From Mycobacterium sp. EPa45 (GTDB lineage Bacteria > Actinomycetota > Actinomycetes > Mycobacteriales > Mycobacteriaceae), in contig NZ_CP011773.1 in NCBI RefSeq assembly GCF_001021385.1, positions 3,038,001 through 3,102,000 on the forward strand: DNA of 64,000 nt. The letters are read 5' to 3'. The notes under the pieces were generated by a model. It worked only from the letters and a program-made list of their open reading frames with translations. It was not told the DNA's origin and did no database searches. The position numbers and the translations under genes are program-made. Numbering within the stretch: position 1 is the first letter of the stretch; every line of letters starts with the position of its first letter. Below are positions 25,129-34,480 of this stretch, in pieces.

Positions 25129-25910
25129 GCGCTCCGTTCTACCGGCCGGTCGGCGATGAAGTCGACGTCTTTCACGCGGCGGCCCGGCGTGGTTTGCCCG
25201 TTCTCCTCAAAGGTCCCACAGGCTGCGGGAAGACCCGCTTCGTCGAAGCGATGGCGCATGAACTCGGCCGCGAATTGATCACCGTCGCAGGCCATGAGGA
25301 CATGACCTCCGCCGACCTGGTCGGCCGGTTCTTGCTCAAGGGCGGCGAGACGGTATGGGTTGACGGCCCCTTGACACGTGCGGTCCGGCAGGGTGAGATC
25401 TGCTATCTCGACGAGATCGTCGAGGCGCGCCAAGACACCACCGTCGTCATCCATCCACTCGCCGATCACCGTCGGGAACTCCCGGTCGACCGGCTCGGCA
25501 CCACAATCCCCGCAGCCCCAGGGTTTCAACTCGTGATCTCCTACAACCCCGGCTACCAGAGCGTGCTGAAGAACATCAAGGAGTCGACCCGACAGCGTTT
25601 CGTCGCAATAGAACTCGACTTCCCGCCCGCCGACGTCGAAATCGACGTCGTTGTTCGCGAGGCCGGCATTGACGATGACACCGCGCGAGCGTTGGTCACC
25701 GTCGGTCGAGCGATCCGCAACCTTGAGGGCTCGCCCCTTCGGGAGGTGGCCTCGACCCGGATGCTCATTCTCGCCGGCAGTCTGGTCGCCGAGGGCCTCA
25801 GTTTGCACAGCGCCGTTCGCGCGGCCGTCGTCCGAGTTCTCTCCGATGACCCCGACGTGGTCCGTGCGCTCGGCGAGCTGGTCGACGCCGTGCTGCCGTC
25901 TGTTGGGTGA
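25125..25910 (+). CDS. MoxR-type AAA+ ATPase (CbbQ/NorQ-like)
   Basis: A 261-residue AAA+ ATPase with Walker A GPTGCGKT (residues 30-37) and Walker B ICYLDE (about 92-97), then SYNPGYQ and the sensor Arg region STRQRF. CbbQ/NorQ proteins work with VWA partners (CbbO/NorD) to remodel or load metal into a client enzyme. The start GTG overlaps the stop of the AveC-like gene, and the VWA gene starts 8 bp later. The client is not obvious; the AveC-like protein is the nearest candidate. Confidence 0.88.
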   Translation: MSAPFYRPVGDEVDVFHAAARRGLPVLLKGPTGCGKTRFVEAMAHELGRELITVAGHEDMTSADLVGRFLLKGGETVWVDGPLTRAVRQGEICYLDEIVEARQDTTVVIHPLADHRRELPVDRLGTTIPAAPGFQLVISYNPGYQSVLKNIKESTRQRFVAIELDFPPADVEIDVVVREAGIDDDTARALVTVGRAIRNLEGSPLREVASTRMLILAGSLVAEGLSLHSAVRAAVVRVLSDDPDVVRALGELVDAVLPSVG

Positions 25911-25917
25911 ATCGGCT

Positions 25918-27573
25918 GTGCCGCAGCGGTTTCGGCTGCTTGCCACGCATCTCGCGCGGCGGTCGCTCGAAATCGCCGAGGCCGCGCCCGGTGAGGCCGC
26001 ACACACAGACGGGCGTGTCATCTTCGTGACTGCCGGCGGCTCCGTCGACGATCAGCGACGTGAGGTCCGGCTGCAGGCCGCGCTGCTCGGCGCGGGCAGC
26101 CTGGACCCGCAGTTGGTCAAGGCGCTCCGCGGACGGCGAGCGCTGGCGCGACGCTACCTGGCGCTCGAGGGACGCCGGGTGCTCGGTCACGGCGACGCGC
26201 TCACCGGTAGTGCCGAGGACTCGCTCGCTGTGGCGTCGGGTCGAACCACCGTCGCCGCCCCACCGCCGTGGTTCGGCATCATCAGGCCCTCGCGGCTGCT
26301 GCGAACCCCCGAAGGTCCCGGAGCAGCAGTGACCGACGAGGAGATGCGGCTCGAATTCAACCTCGTCGACCTTCCTGACGAGGACAACGATGAGAACGAC
26401 GAGACTTTCGAAGAGAGCCGGATACTCAAGCTTTTTCACAACCCCGTGCTCAATGCGACGATGCTGTCGGACTTCCTGCGCAAGGTCTTCGGCGGATCCC
26501 GAACCGAGAGTGAGGACGAAGCCGGGGCCGAGATACCCGTACGCGCCATGCGCCGTGTCCAGAGCGCGGGACCGCAAGCCCGACCGCTGCCCACCCGGAT
26601 CGCGTTCACCGACGCCGGGCGGCCCGGCGCAGCCGTCGGCATGCATGGCGCCCTGCACCCCGAGTGGGATGTCTTCGGCGACCGATACCGCGTCGACTGG
26701 TGCCGCGTGATCGACTATCCGATGACGACGTCGGTGAACCCGTCTGCCGGTGCAGTGCCCGACGACCCGGTACTCCGACAACGGCTGGCCCGGGTAGGTC
26801 TGGCCCATCGGGCACTACGCCGCCGCGCCGACGGTGACGACCTCGACACCGATGCTCTCATCGACTTCATCGTCGAAATGCGGTCGGGCAACTCACCTCC
26901 GGAGAACGTGTACACCGAACGCCGAAAGGCCGCGCGCGAACTTGGCGTCCTCATCCTGGTGGACGCGTCGGGATCGGCCAATGACGCCGATGCCGACGGC
27001 CGCGCGGTGCACGAACACCAGCGACGCGCGGCCGGCACGCTCGCCGCCACCCTCGAGGAACTCGGCGATCGGGTGGCGGTCTATGCATTCCGTTCCCAGG
27101 GCCGCGACGCCGTCCATCTGCCCGCAATCAAGACCTTCGACCAACGCTTCGGCGGCACCAGCCGTGGCAGGCTGAACCAGATGCAGCCCTCCGGGTATAC
27201 CCGATTGGGCGCCGCAATCCGGGGTGCGGCGGACATCCTGAAGCGGGACGCGGGTACGCCGAGTCGGCTGCTGGTGGTGCTGTCGGACGGATATCCGTAC
27301 GACCACGGGTACGAGGGTCGCTATGCCGAGGCCGATGCACACCGCGCACTGTCAGAGTTGCGCGCCGACGGCATTGCGTGTCTGTGTCTTTCGATCGGGA
27401 CCGCAACGGAGGCAGGCAATCTCGAGCGTGTTTTCGGTGCCGCCTGCCACGCGAGCGCGCCCCGGTTGAGCGATCTCAGCCCCCGCATGGACGAGTTGTT
27501 CCTGACGTCGTTGCGGGAACTGTCCGTGCCTACCGGCGCTGCACCAACAGGGTCTGGGCCGAGGTCCCGATGA
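25918..27573 (+). CDS. VWA domain protein (CbbO/NorD-like), partner of the MoxR ATPase
   Basis: A 551-residue protein with a C-terminal von Willebrand A domain. The MIDAS motif DASGS is at about residues 349-353, with SDGYPYD further on, and a long acidic region (DEDNDENDETFEE) lies before it. NorD/CbbO proteins have this layout and act with the Q-type ATPase. I take the GTG at 25918 as start since the frame upstream of it overlaps the ATPase gene and reads as shadow. The 3' end overlaps the convergent thioesterase gene by 44 bp. Confidence 0.85.
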   Translation: MPQRFRLLATHLARRSLEIAEAAPGEAAHTDGRVIFVTAGGSVDDQRREVRLQAALLGAGSLDPQLVKALRGRRALARRYLALEGRRVLGHGDALTGSAEDSLAVASGRTTVAAPPPWFGIIRPSRLLRTPEGPGAAVTDEEMRLEFNLVDLPDEDNDENDETFEESRILKLFHNPVLNATMLSDFLRKVFGGSRTESEDEAGAEIPVRAMRRVQSAGPQARPLPTRIAFTDAGRPGAAVGMHGALHPEWDVFGDRYRVDWCRVIDYPMTTSVNPSAGAVPDDPVLRQRLARVGLAHRALRRRADGDDLDTDALIDFIVEMRSGNSPPENVYTERRKAARELGVLILVDASGSANDADADGRAVHEHQRRAAGTLAATLEELGDRVAVYAFRSQGRDAVHLPAIKTFDQRFGGTSRGRLNQMQPSGYTRLGAAIRGAADILKRDAGTPSRLLVVLSDGYPYDHGYEGRYAEADAHRALSELRADGIACLCLSIGTATEAGNLERVFGAACHASAPRLSDLSPRMDELFLTSLRELSVPTGAAPTGSGPRSR

Positions 27574-28321
27574 ACCCGTGGCGGTCGAACAACTCCGCGG
27601 TGGTCACGCCGACGCCGTCCGGTCCGATGGACCCACGGGCCCGCACGCCGAAATCCTGGCCCGACGGCGAGCGGTGCAAATGCACGCCGGTGTCGGTGTT
27701 CATGTAGATGAATCGCTGCGGATCAATCGCTGCGCCAATGCCATTCGCGGAATCGACAACCATCGCCAACCGCTCGAGGTCGGTCGTCGGCTCGTCTTCG
27801 ACCAGGTTCGAGATGGGGGACATCCAGTAGACCTTCGCCCCGGCGGATTGTTCGTATTGCGGGCGCCATTCCACCGACTCGACGTAGCCGGTGGCGTCCT
27901 TCCAGTGCAACTCCAACGGCGCGGTGGGTCCCTCGATCAACGGCGGATAGCGATCGGTGGCGGCATCGGCAGTGTCGGAGGTGGCCAACGCCCACGCGGT
28001 CACCCGGGCCACCGCCCGCGGCGGCCCGTCCGGTCGTTCCGCCGACATCTCCGCCGACAGCATCGCGATACGGCTGCCCGGTCTGTCGACCCGAGCGTGC
28101 ACCCGCATCTCGGAGATCGGAATGGCGCCCAGAATGTCGAGTGTCAGCCGCCCGATCCGCATTCCGCTGGACAACTTCGCTTCGATGGCCTTGGTCAACA
28201 GGGCCAACGGCGGTGAGCCATGCTGGATTTCGGGATTCCAGTTGCTGCGGGTGTCGTCGGTGGATGCAAAAACGTCAGCCTCGCCGTCGGTGCCGAGCCG
28301 CCGGTAGTAGCAACCGATCAT
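27530..28321 (-). CDS. TesB-like acyl-CoA thioesterase (double hotdog)
   Basis: A 263-residue acyl-CoA thioesterase-like protein. The N-terminal half holds GSPPLALLTKAIE, close to the GG/GP-P-L pattern of TesB-type double hotdogs, and the C-terminal half shows IYMNTDTGVHLHR and GVTTAELFDRHG. The ATG at 28321 overlaps the stop of the RecB-type gene (ATGA), so they are co-translated. This marks the junction between the accessory island and the conserved block, and it could belong to either. Confidence 0.82.
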   Translation of the reverse strand: MIGCYYRRLGTDGEADVFASTDDTRSNWNPEIQHGSPPLALLTKAIEAKLSSGMRIGRLTLDILGAIPISEMRVHARVDRPGSRIAMLSAEMSAERPDGPPRAVARVTAWALATSDTADAATDRYPPLIEGPTAPLELHWKDATGYVESVEWRPQYEQSAGAKVYWMSPISNLVEDEPTTDLERLAMVVDSANGIGAAIDPQRFIYMNTDTGVHLHRSPSGQDFGVRARGSIGPDGVGVTTAELFDRHGFIGTSAQTLLVQRR

Positions 28322-29163
28322 GCGGCCGGTTCGTTGCCGAGATCCTCCGGCCAGCCCGGGTAGGGCGGTGGTGTGCCGCCGTATGCCGGACACAGCGGAC
28401 GATGACTGCACCAGTCGCACAGTCGCGACGGATTGGGCCGGAAATCGCCTGTGGCACCGGCGGATTGGATTGCCCGCCAGATCGCCATCAGGGTTTTTTC
28501 GAAGCGCAGCAGCTCGTCGAGCGCAGGGGTGTAGTCCAGTAGTTGGCCGTCGGCCAGGTAGATCAGTCGCAACCGAGTGGCCAGCACGTCACGGGAACGC
28601 AGCAGTGCAACGGCGTAGAACTTCATCTGGAACAGGGCCTTGAACTCCGCCAGCGCCCGGGCCGCCGGCGGTGCCTTGCCGGTCTTGTAGTCGACAACTC
28701 GAAGCTCACCGGTGCCGGCCACGTCGATCCGGTCGACGAAACCGCGCAGCAGTGTGCCGTCGGCGAGCTCGACCTCGATGCGCTGCTCACAACTCTGCGG
28801 GTCGAACCGGGTCGGGTCCTCGAGCCGGTAGTAGCCGGTCAGCAGGTCTCGCGCCTCGGCCAGCAGCTGGACCCGCTGCTCGTCGGTGAAGTCGGCGGCG
28901 AAGTCCGGATGCTCGGCGAGCACCCGGTCCCACGCCGGGGCGACCAGAGACAGCGCAGTGTCCGGCACACGCTCGGCGGCCGGCATTCCGTAGAGCTGCT
29001 CGAGGGCCGCGTGCACCACCGAACCGCGCAGCTGGGCGGTCGACGGCGGCTCGGGCAGTCGGTCCACGGCGCGGAACCGGTAGAGCAGTGGGCACTGCTT
29101 GAAGTCGGCGGCCCGCGACGGCGACAACGCGGGACGCCGCACCTGCAGCACCTGATCAGACAT
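28318..29163 (-). CDS. RecB-family (PD-(D/E)XK) nuclease with Fe-S-type cysteines
   Basis: A 281-residue RecB-type nuclease domain protein, syntenic with Rv2119 as I remember it. The PD-(D/E)XK core is visible as GFVDRID then VVDYKTGK, with QMKFYAV as motif QxxxY. One Cys near the N-terminus (C24 in FKQCPLLY) and three near the C-terminus (CDWCSHRPLC) form the pattern that binds a 4Fe-4S cluster in AddB and Cas4. It is divergent from trmI. The DNA substrate is unknown; a repair role is likely. Confidence 0.88.
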   Translation of the reverse strand: MSDQVLQVRRPALSPSRAADFKQCPLLYRFRAVDRLPEPPSTAQLRGSVVHAALEQLYGMPAAERVPDTALSLVAPAWDRVLAEHPDFAADFTDEQRVQLLAEARDLLTGYYRLEDPTRFDPQSCEQRIEVELADGTLLRGFVDRIDVAGTGELRVVDYKTGKAPPAARALAEFKALFQMKFYAVALLRSRDVLATRLRLIYLADGQLLDYTPALDELLRFEKTLMAIWRAIQSAGATGDFRPNPSRLCDWCSHRPLCPAYGGTPPPYPGWPEDLGNEPAA

Positions 29164-29169
29164 AACAGC

Positions 29170-29175
29170 AGCCTA
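29170..29175 (-). promoter_or_regulatory. -10 element TAGGCT of the RecB-type gene (leaderless)
   Basis: TAGGCT on the minus strand ends 6 bases before the ATG at 29163. The same hexamer precedes dop and pafA. Confidence 0.55.
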
Positions 29176-29234
29176 GGACGGTGTGCCGACAAGGTGACGG
29201 CACGTGGCACGGCGAGTCCGCTATGGCAGGCTGA

Positions 29235-30388
<1,154 letters not shown>

Positions 30389-30389
30389 T

Positions 30390-30938
30390 CTAGGGCGTAG
30401 GTGTCGGGCTGGCCGGGCCTGCGCCGCCGCGGGCATTGCCGAACGCCAGCAGCATGTCGGCCGTCTCGCGGGACAGCTGCCAATTGCCCCTGTCCTGCCG
30501 GAATTCCATCGGGAAGGTGAAATTGCCTGGATTGGCCGGGTTGGAGGTGGTGACATTGATCGATGCCAGCGCATCCTCGGGCCGGCGATCCGACCAACGA
30601 ACCTCACTGGCCGTGAACGTCAGCGGAGTAAAGCCGCCGTCGCGCAGCGCCGCCGCGAATTTGTCGATGGTCGCGGCGTCACCGGCCGTGGTGTTCTCGA
30701 CGAGCTGAAGCTTGTCAGCGCCTTTGACTGCCGGATCGGCCAACCGGTAGAGCACATCGGTCAACGCCTCGGGCGCCGGCAGGGGAGCGGCGTTGGCCTC
30801 GGGTGGTGCCAGCGGCGTCGACGACTGCTCGAACGGACTTTGCGTCGACTTCGGCTCGGCGTGGTCAGAACACCCCGAGAGGCTGAGCGCCGCCACGATT
30901 GTGGCGGCGCTCAGACCTACGAAGAACGGGTGTCGCAT
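30390..30938 (-). CDS. lppK: lipoprotein LppK-like
   Basis: A 182-residue secreted lipoprotein. The signal peptide ends in the lipobox LSGC with the lipidated Cys at residue 23. A Pro/Ala-rich linker and one MTB12-like domain follow (KLQLVENTTAG, then NWQLSRETADMLLAF). It sits where M. tuberculosis has lppK (Rv2116) and is adjacent to a second protein with the same domain, so they look like a tandem duplication. The role in the envelope is unknown. Confidence 0.85.
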   Translation of the reverse strand: MRHPFFVGLSAATIVAALSLSGCSDHAEPKSTQSPFEQSSTPLAPPEANAAPLPAPEALTDVLYRLADPAVKGADKLQLVENTTAGDAATIDKFAAALRDGGFTPLTFTASEVRWSDRRPEDALASINVTTSNPANPGNFTFPMEFRQDRGNWQLSRETADMLLAFGNARGGAGPASPTPTP

Positions 30939-30949
30939 CCCGCGGTGGC

Positions 30950-31444
30950 TCAGCTGGCTCCTGACATCAGCGACAGCGCCGACTGCTTGGTCAACTGCCA
31001 GCCCGTCGGGCTGGGGCCCTCGATGAACTGAATGCTCTGGCTCGCGGTCTGACCGTTGGGTGCCGTCGCGGTGACATTGGCCGTCGCGGACGGGCCTTCC
31101 TGGTCGATGTCGGCGATGTTGAAGCTCAGCGGGAGCAGGCCCTTGGCCGAGGCGTTGTTGAACGCCCGGTCGGCGGCAATGCCCTCGAACCGGCCCAGGC
31201 CGAACTGAATGTAGGAGCCTTTGGAGCCAGAGAACGACCCGCCGCCCTGCAGACCATTGAGTGTGGCAACGAGCTGGCTCTGGAGCTCTGGCGCCGGCGC
31301 CTGCGGCATCGGTGCGCCGAAGACGACGGGCTGCACGGCCGGTGCAGGCACCGGCGAGCTGAATGCAACCGACGTCACACCGGCGGCGACGCCGCCGACG
31401 ATCGCGGCGGCGGCAACGCCCGTGGCTAGGAGTTTCAGGGTCAC
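30950..31444 (-). CDS. MTB12-like secreted protein
   Basis: A 164-residue protein with an N-terminal signal peptide (hydrophobic AAAAIVGGVAAGV, residues about 10-25) and no lipobox Cys. The mature part holds the low-molecular-weight antigen MTB12-type domain ending WQLTKQSALSLMSG, parallel to WQLSRETADMLLAF in the neighbouring lipoprotein. It lies 11 bp upstream of lppK on the same strand, so the two are probably one operon. The function is unknown; family members are exported antigens. Confidence 0.83.
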   Translation of the reverse strand: MTLKLLATGVAAAAIVGGVAAGVTSVAFSSPVPAPAVQPVVFGAPMPQAPAPELQSQLVATLNGLQGGGSFSGSKGSYIQFGLGRFEGIAADRAFNNASAKGLLPLSFNIADIDQEGPSATANVTATAPNGQTASQSIQFIEGPSPTGWQLTKQSALSLMSGAS

Positions 31445-31592
31445 GGATGTCCTCTCGATCGGCCCGACTCATTAGAAACATTAACAGTGTTGCCAGTGTG
31501 TCGAAATTCCCCGCACGCACATGATCGAGGTTGGGCCGGTAGCGTTGAGGTATCCACCGCACCAACTTCCGGGTGTGGGAGAGGAGCGCAAC

Positions 31593-33398
31593 ATGAGTGA
31601 GGCACAAGAACCCCAGCTGTCCGGCGAAGACGCCGCCGAACTGGAAGAGCTGCGCCGTGAGGCCGCGGCACTGCGCGATCAGCTGGAGAACGCGTTGGGA
31701 CAGGGCAGCGCCCGCAGTGCGCGTGATGTGCATCAGCTCGAGGCGCGAATCGACTCTCTGGCGTCGCGCAACGCCAAGCTGATGGACACCCTCAAGGAGG
31801 CCCGTCAGCAACTGCTGGCTCTGCGCGAGGAGGTCGACCGCCTCGGTCAGCCGCCGAGCGGATACGGGGTGTTGCTGGGTTCCCACGAGGACGACACCGT
31901 CGACGTGTTCACCTCCGGTCGCAAGATGCGGCTGACGTGCTCGCCCAACATCGACGTCAAGTCGCTCAAGAAGGGGCAGACGCTTCGTCTCAACGAGGCA
32001 CTCACCGTCGTGGAGGCAGGCAACTACGAGTCGGTCGGTGAGATCAGCACGCTGCGCGAGATCCTCGCCGACGGCCACCGGGCGCTCGTGGTCGGACATG
32101 CCGACGAGGAGCGCATCGTCTGGTTGGCCGAACCCTTGGTGGCCATCGAGGACCTGCCCGCCGACGTGGCGGAGGAACTCGACGATGACGATCTGCGGCC
32201 GCGCAAGCTGCGTCCGGGAGACTCGCTGCTGGTCGACACCAAGGCCGGCTACGCGTTCGAGCGCATTCCCAAGGCCGAGGTCGAAGACCTGGTGCTCGAA
32301 GAGGTGCCCGACGTCGCCTACAGCGACATCGGCGGCCTGACCCGCCAGATCGAGCAGATCCGCGACGCCGTCGAGCTGCCATTCCTGCACAAGGAGCTGT
32401 ACCGGGAGTACGCGCTGCGCCCGCCGAAAGGTGTGCTGCTCTACGGTCCGCCCGGTTGCGGTAAGACGCTGATCGCCAAGGCCGTGGCCAATTCGTTGGC
32501 CAAGAAGATGGCCGAGGTGCGCGGCGACGACGCCCGCGAGGCGAAGTCGTACTTCCTCAACATCAAGGGCCCGGAGCTGCTGAACAAGTTCGTCGGCGAG
32601 ACCGAACGACACATCCGGCTGATCTTCCAGCGGGCCCGCGAAAAGGCTTCCGAGGGAACGCCGGTGATCGTGTTCTTCGATGAGATGGACTCGATTTTCC
32701 GCACCCGCGGCACCGGTGTGAGCTCCGATGTCGAGACGACGGTCGTGCCCCAGTTGCTGTCAGAGATCGACGGTGTGGAGGGGCTCGAGAACGTCATCGT
32801 GATCGGTGCCTCCAACCGCGAGGACATGATCGACCCGGCGATCCTGCGGCCCGGCCGCCTGGACGTCAAGATCAAGATCGAACGGCCGGATGCCGAAGCC
32901 GCCCTTGACATCTTCAGCAAGTACCTCACCGAGGAGTTGCCGGTCAACGCAGATGATCTCGCCGAGTTCGGCGGCGATCGGGGGCAGTGCATCAGAGCGA
33001 TGATCGAGAAGGTCGTCGACCGGATGTACGCCGAGATCGACGACAACCGGTTCCTGGAAGTCACCTATGCCAACGGCGACAAAGAGGTCATGTACTTCAA
33101 GGACTTCAACTCGGGCGCGATGATCCAGAACGTGGTCGACAGGGCCAAGAAGTACGCGATCAAGTCGGTCCTGGAAACCGGGCAGAGGGGTCTGCGGATC
33201 CAGCATCTGCTCGACTCGATCGTCGACGAGTTCGCCGAGAACGAGGACCTGCCCAACACCACGAATCCGGATGACTGGGCACGAATCTCGGGCAAGAAGG
33301 GCGAGCGGATCGTCTACATCCGCACGCTGGTCACCGGCAAGAGCAGCAGCGCCAGCCGGGCCATCGACACCGAGTCGAACCTGGGCCAGTACCTGTAG
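31593..33398 (+). CDS. mpa: proteasome-activating AAA ATPase Mpa (ARC)
   Basis: Hexameric unfoldase that recognises pupylated proteins and feeds them to the 20S proteasome. The 601-residue protein has the N-terminal coiled coil (about residues 10-75) that binds Pup, two OB-like segments, and a AAA domain with Walker A GPPGCGKT (about 285-292) and Walker [10 protein letters not shown] (about 358-366). It ends in GQYL, the C-terminal Tyr-containing tail that docks into the proteasome. GAGAGGAG before the ATG at 31593 sets the start; the frame to 31521 is leader. Confidence 0.97.
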   Translation: MSEAQEPQLSGEDAAELEELRREAAALRDQLENALGQGSARSARDVHQLEARIDSLASRNAKLMDTLKEARQQLLALREEVDRLGQPPSGYGVLLGSHEDDTVDVFTSGRKMRLTCSPNIDVKSLKKGQTLRLNEALTVVEAGNYESVGEISTLREILADGHRALVVGHADEERIVWLAEPLVAIEDLPADVAEELDDDDLRPRKLRPGDSLLVDTKAGYAFERIPKAEVEDLVLEEVPDVAYSDIGGLTRQIEQIRDAVELPFLHKELYREYALRPPKGVLLYGPPGCGKTLIAKAVANSLAKKMAEVRGDDAREAKSYFLNIKGPELLNKFVGETERHIRLIFQRAREKASEGTPVIVFFDEMDSIFRTRGTGVSSDVETTVVPQLLSEIDGVEGLENVIVIGASNREDMIDPAILRPGRLDVKIKIERPDAEAALDIFSKYLTEELPVNADDLAEFGGDRGQCIRAMIEKVVDRMYAEIDDNRFLEVTYANGDKEVMYFKDFNSGAMIQNVVDRAKKYAIKSVLETGQRGLRIQHLLDSIVDEFAENEDLPNTTNPDDWARISGKKGERIVYIRTLVTGKSSSASRAIDTESNLGQYL

Positions 33399-33422
33399 CG
33401 GTACCGACCCAGGCTCGAGTCG

Positions 33423-33713
33423 TCAGTGCCCGCAGAGCTGCGAGGCGGCGGCGCTGTAGAAGAACGCCGCGTCCTTGGGCTCCACGCCGTCGGTGGTGTT
33501 GTCCGAGATGGTCTGCAGCGTGGTGGCCTGCGGCACGCCGGCAGCGATGTCGCTGCAGATGTGCTGGCCCAGCGCCACCGCGGAGGTGACGGGTCCATGC
33601 CAGCCGTCATTGGCCAGCGTTGTGATGAACGAGTCCTGATCGGCGAACGCCGGCGACGCCAGCGCCAATCCGAGTCCTGCCGCCGCGATACCGGTGATCA
33701 CGAGTTTCTTCAT
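33423..33713 (-). CDS. DUF732 secreted protein
   Basis: A 96-residue exported protein. Residues 1-24 form a signal peptide with the AxA site SPAFA, and the mature part has the DUF732 pattern with two Cys (HICSD and SQLCGH) likely to form a disulfide. Such small secreted proteins are numerous in mycobacteria and have no known role. It is convergent with mpa, 24 bp away, and its upstream spacer contains an imperfect iron-box-like sequence. Confidence 0.88.
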   Translation of the reverse strand: MKKLVITGIAAAGLGLALASPAFADQDSFITTLANDGWHGPVTSAVALGQHICSDIAAGVPQATTLQTISDNTTDGVEPKDAAFFYSAAASQLCGH

Positions 33714-33785
33714 GGGTGTTCCCTTCCCAGATGTTGCGCACCTCGCCGATACCGGCGGCGCGCTATGGCCGGAGTGTATGGCGAA

Positions 33786-33798
33786 GGTGAGCCTTACC
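33786..33798. promoter_or_regulatory. weak IdeR-box-like sequence
   Basis: GGTGAGCCTTACC matches the IdeR core GGTTAGSCTAACC in 11 of 13 bases, but the flanks fit poorly. It lies 73 bases upstream of the DUF732 start. Only a suggestion of iron control. Confidence 0.2.
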
Positions 33799-33868
33799 GC
33801 AGCGTTATCGTCGTCGGCGTCAGTTTGTTACCGGCGCAACTACCGGGGCGAACGTCAGGCTCAGCGCC

Positions 33869-34480
33869 TCAGAACTCCAACGAGTAGCTGTTGCTGAGGT
33901 TGTCCTGGGTGACGTGGGCGTCCCGAGTCGTGGTGTCCACGGTCAGCCGTTCGGTGAGTGTGCGCGTCTCGTAGCTCCACCCCTCGGGCAGATCGAGCCG
34001 TCCGGCCAAGTCCGCGAGGGCGGCGAGGGTGAGCCCGCGGTCCACCATCTGGCTGTACGTCTGCATGACCCACCGCTGCCGCTGCGGGTCGACGAGTTCG
34101 AAGACCGGCCGGCCGGCATCGAAGGTGAACACCGCCCTGCGGTCGACCCGGTTGACGGTGTACGGCGCGGGGCTCATCGAAGACAGCTTGACCGTGGCCT
34201 GCCGGATCATCGCGATACCGCCGAAGGTCTTGATCTCCTGGTTGTCTTGCGCGGCTTTCGCGATGCTGCTCATCAGCCAGTAACGGGGACCGTTGAGAAG
34301 TGCCGCGACGGCGCCGTTCTCCTTGGCGATCGCCTCGGCGTCGAGCTTGCTCCACAACTCGGCGGGGCAGTCGTTGAGCGGAAAGCTGTTGTAGACGGTC
34401 GCTTCCGGCCCGTCTGCGCCGGCCGTGACGAGCAGCACCTCGCCGTAGCGCTTGTCGAACACGTCATCACGCTCGGTCAT
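33869..34480 (-). CDS. conserved hypothetical protein (Rv2114-like position)
   Basis: A 203-residue soluble protein without signal peptide or membrane segment. I recognise no domain. It has an alpha/beta-looking N-terminal half (GEVLLVTAGADGPEATVYN) and a helical C-terminal part. Length and position between mpa and dop match Rv2114. Its start overlaps the end of the membrane-protein gene upstream by 14 bp, so it belongs to the three-gene unit 33869-36771. A link to Pup-proteasome biology is suggested only by position. Confidence 0.8.
   Translation of the reverse strand: MTERDDVFDKRYGEVLLVTAGADGPEATVYNSFPLNDCPAELWSKLDAEAIAKENGAVAALLNGPRYWLMSSIAKAAQDNQEIKTFGGIAMIRQATVKLSSMSPAPYTVNRVDRRAVFTFDAGRPVFELVDPQRQRWVMQTYSQMVDRGLTLAALADLAGRLDLPEGWSYETRTLTERLTVDTTTRDAHVTQDNLSNSYSLEF

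Noticed and set aside
25651..25917. Upstream extension of the VWA frame, possible fusion or frameshift with the MoxR gene
   Set aside because: The MoxR gene is complete to 25910, and the VWA protein has a natural start at 25918. The overlap is an open shadow frame.
30938..32612. Upstream extension of the lppK frame to 740 codons
   Set aside because: The extension crosses the MTB12-like gene and mpa. The lipobox signal peptide begins at 30938.
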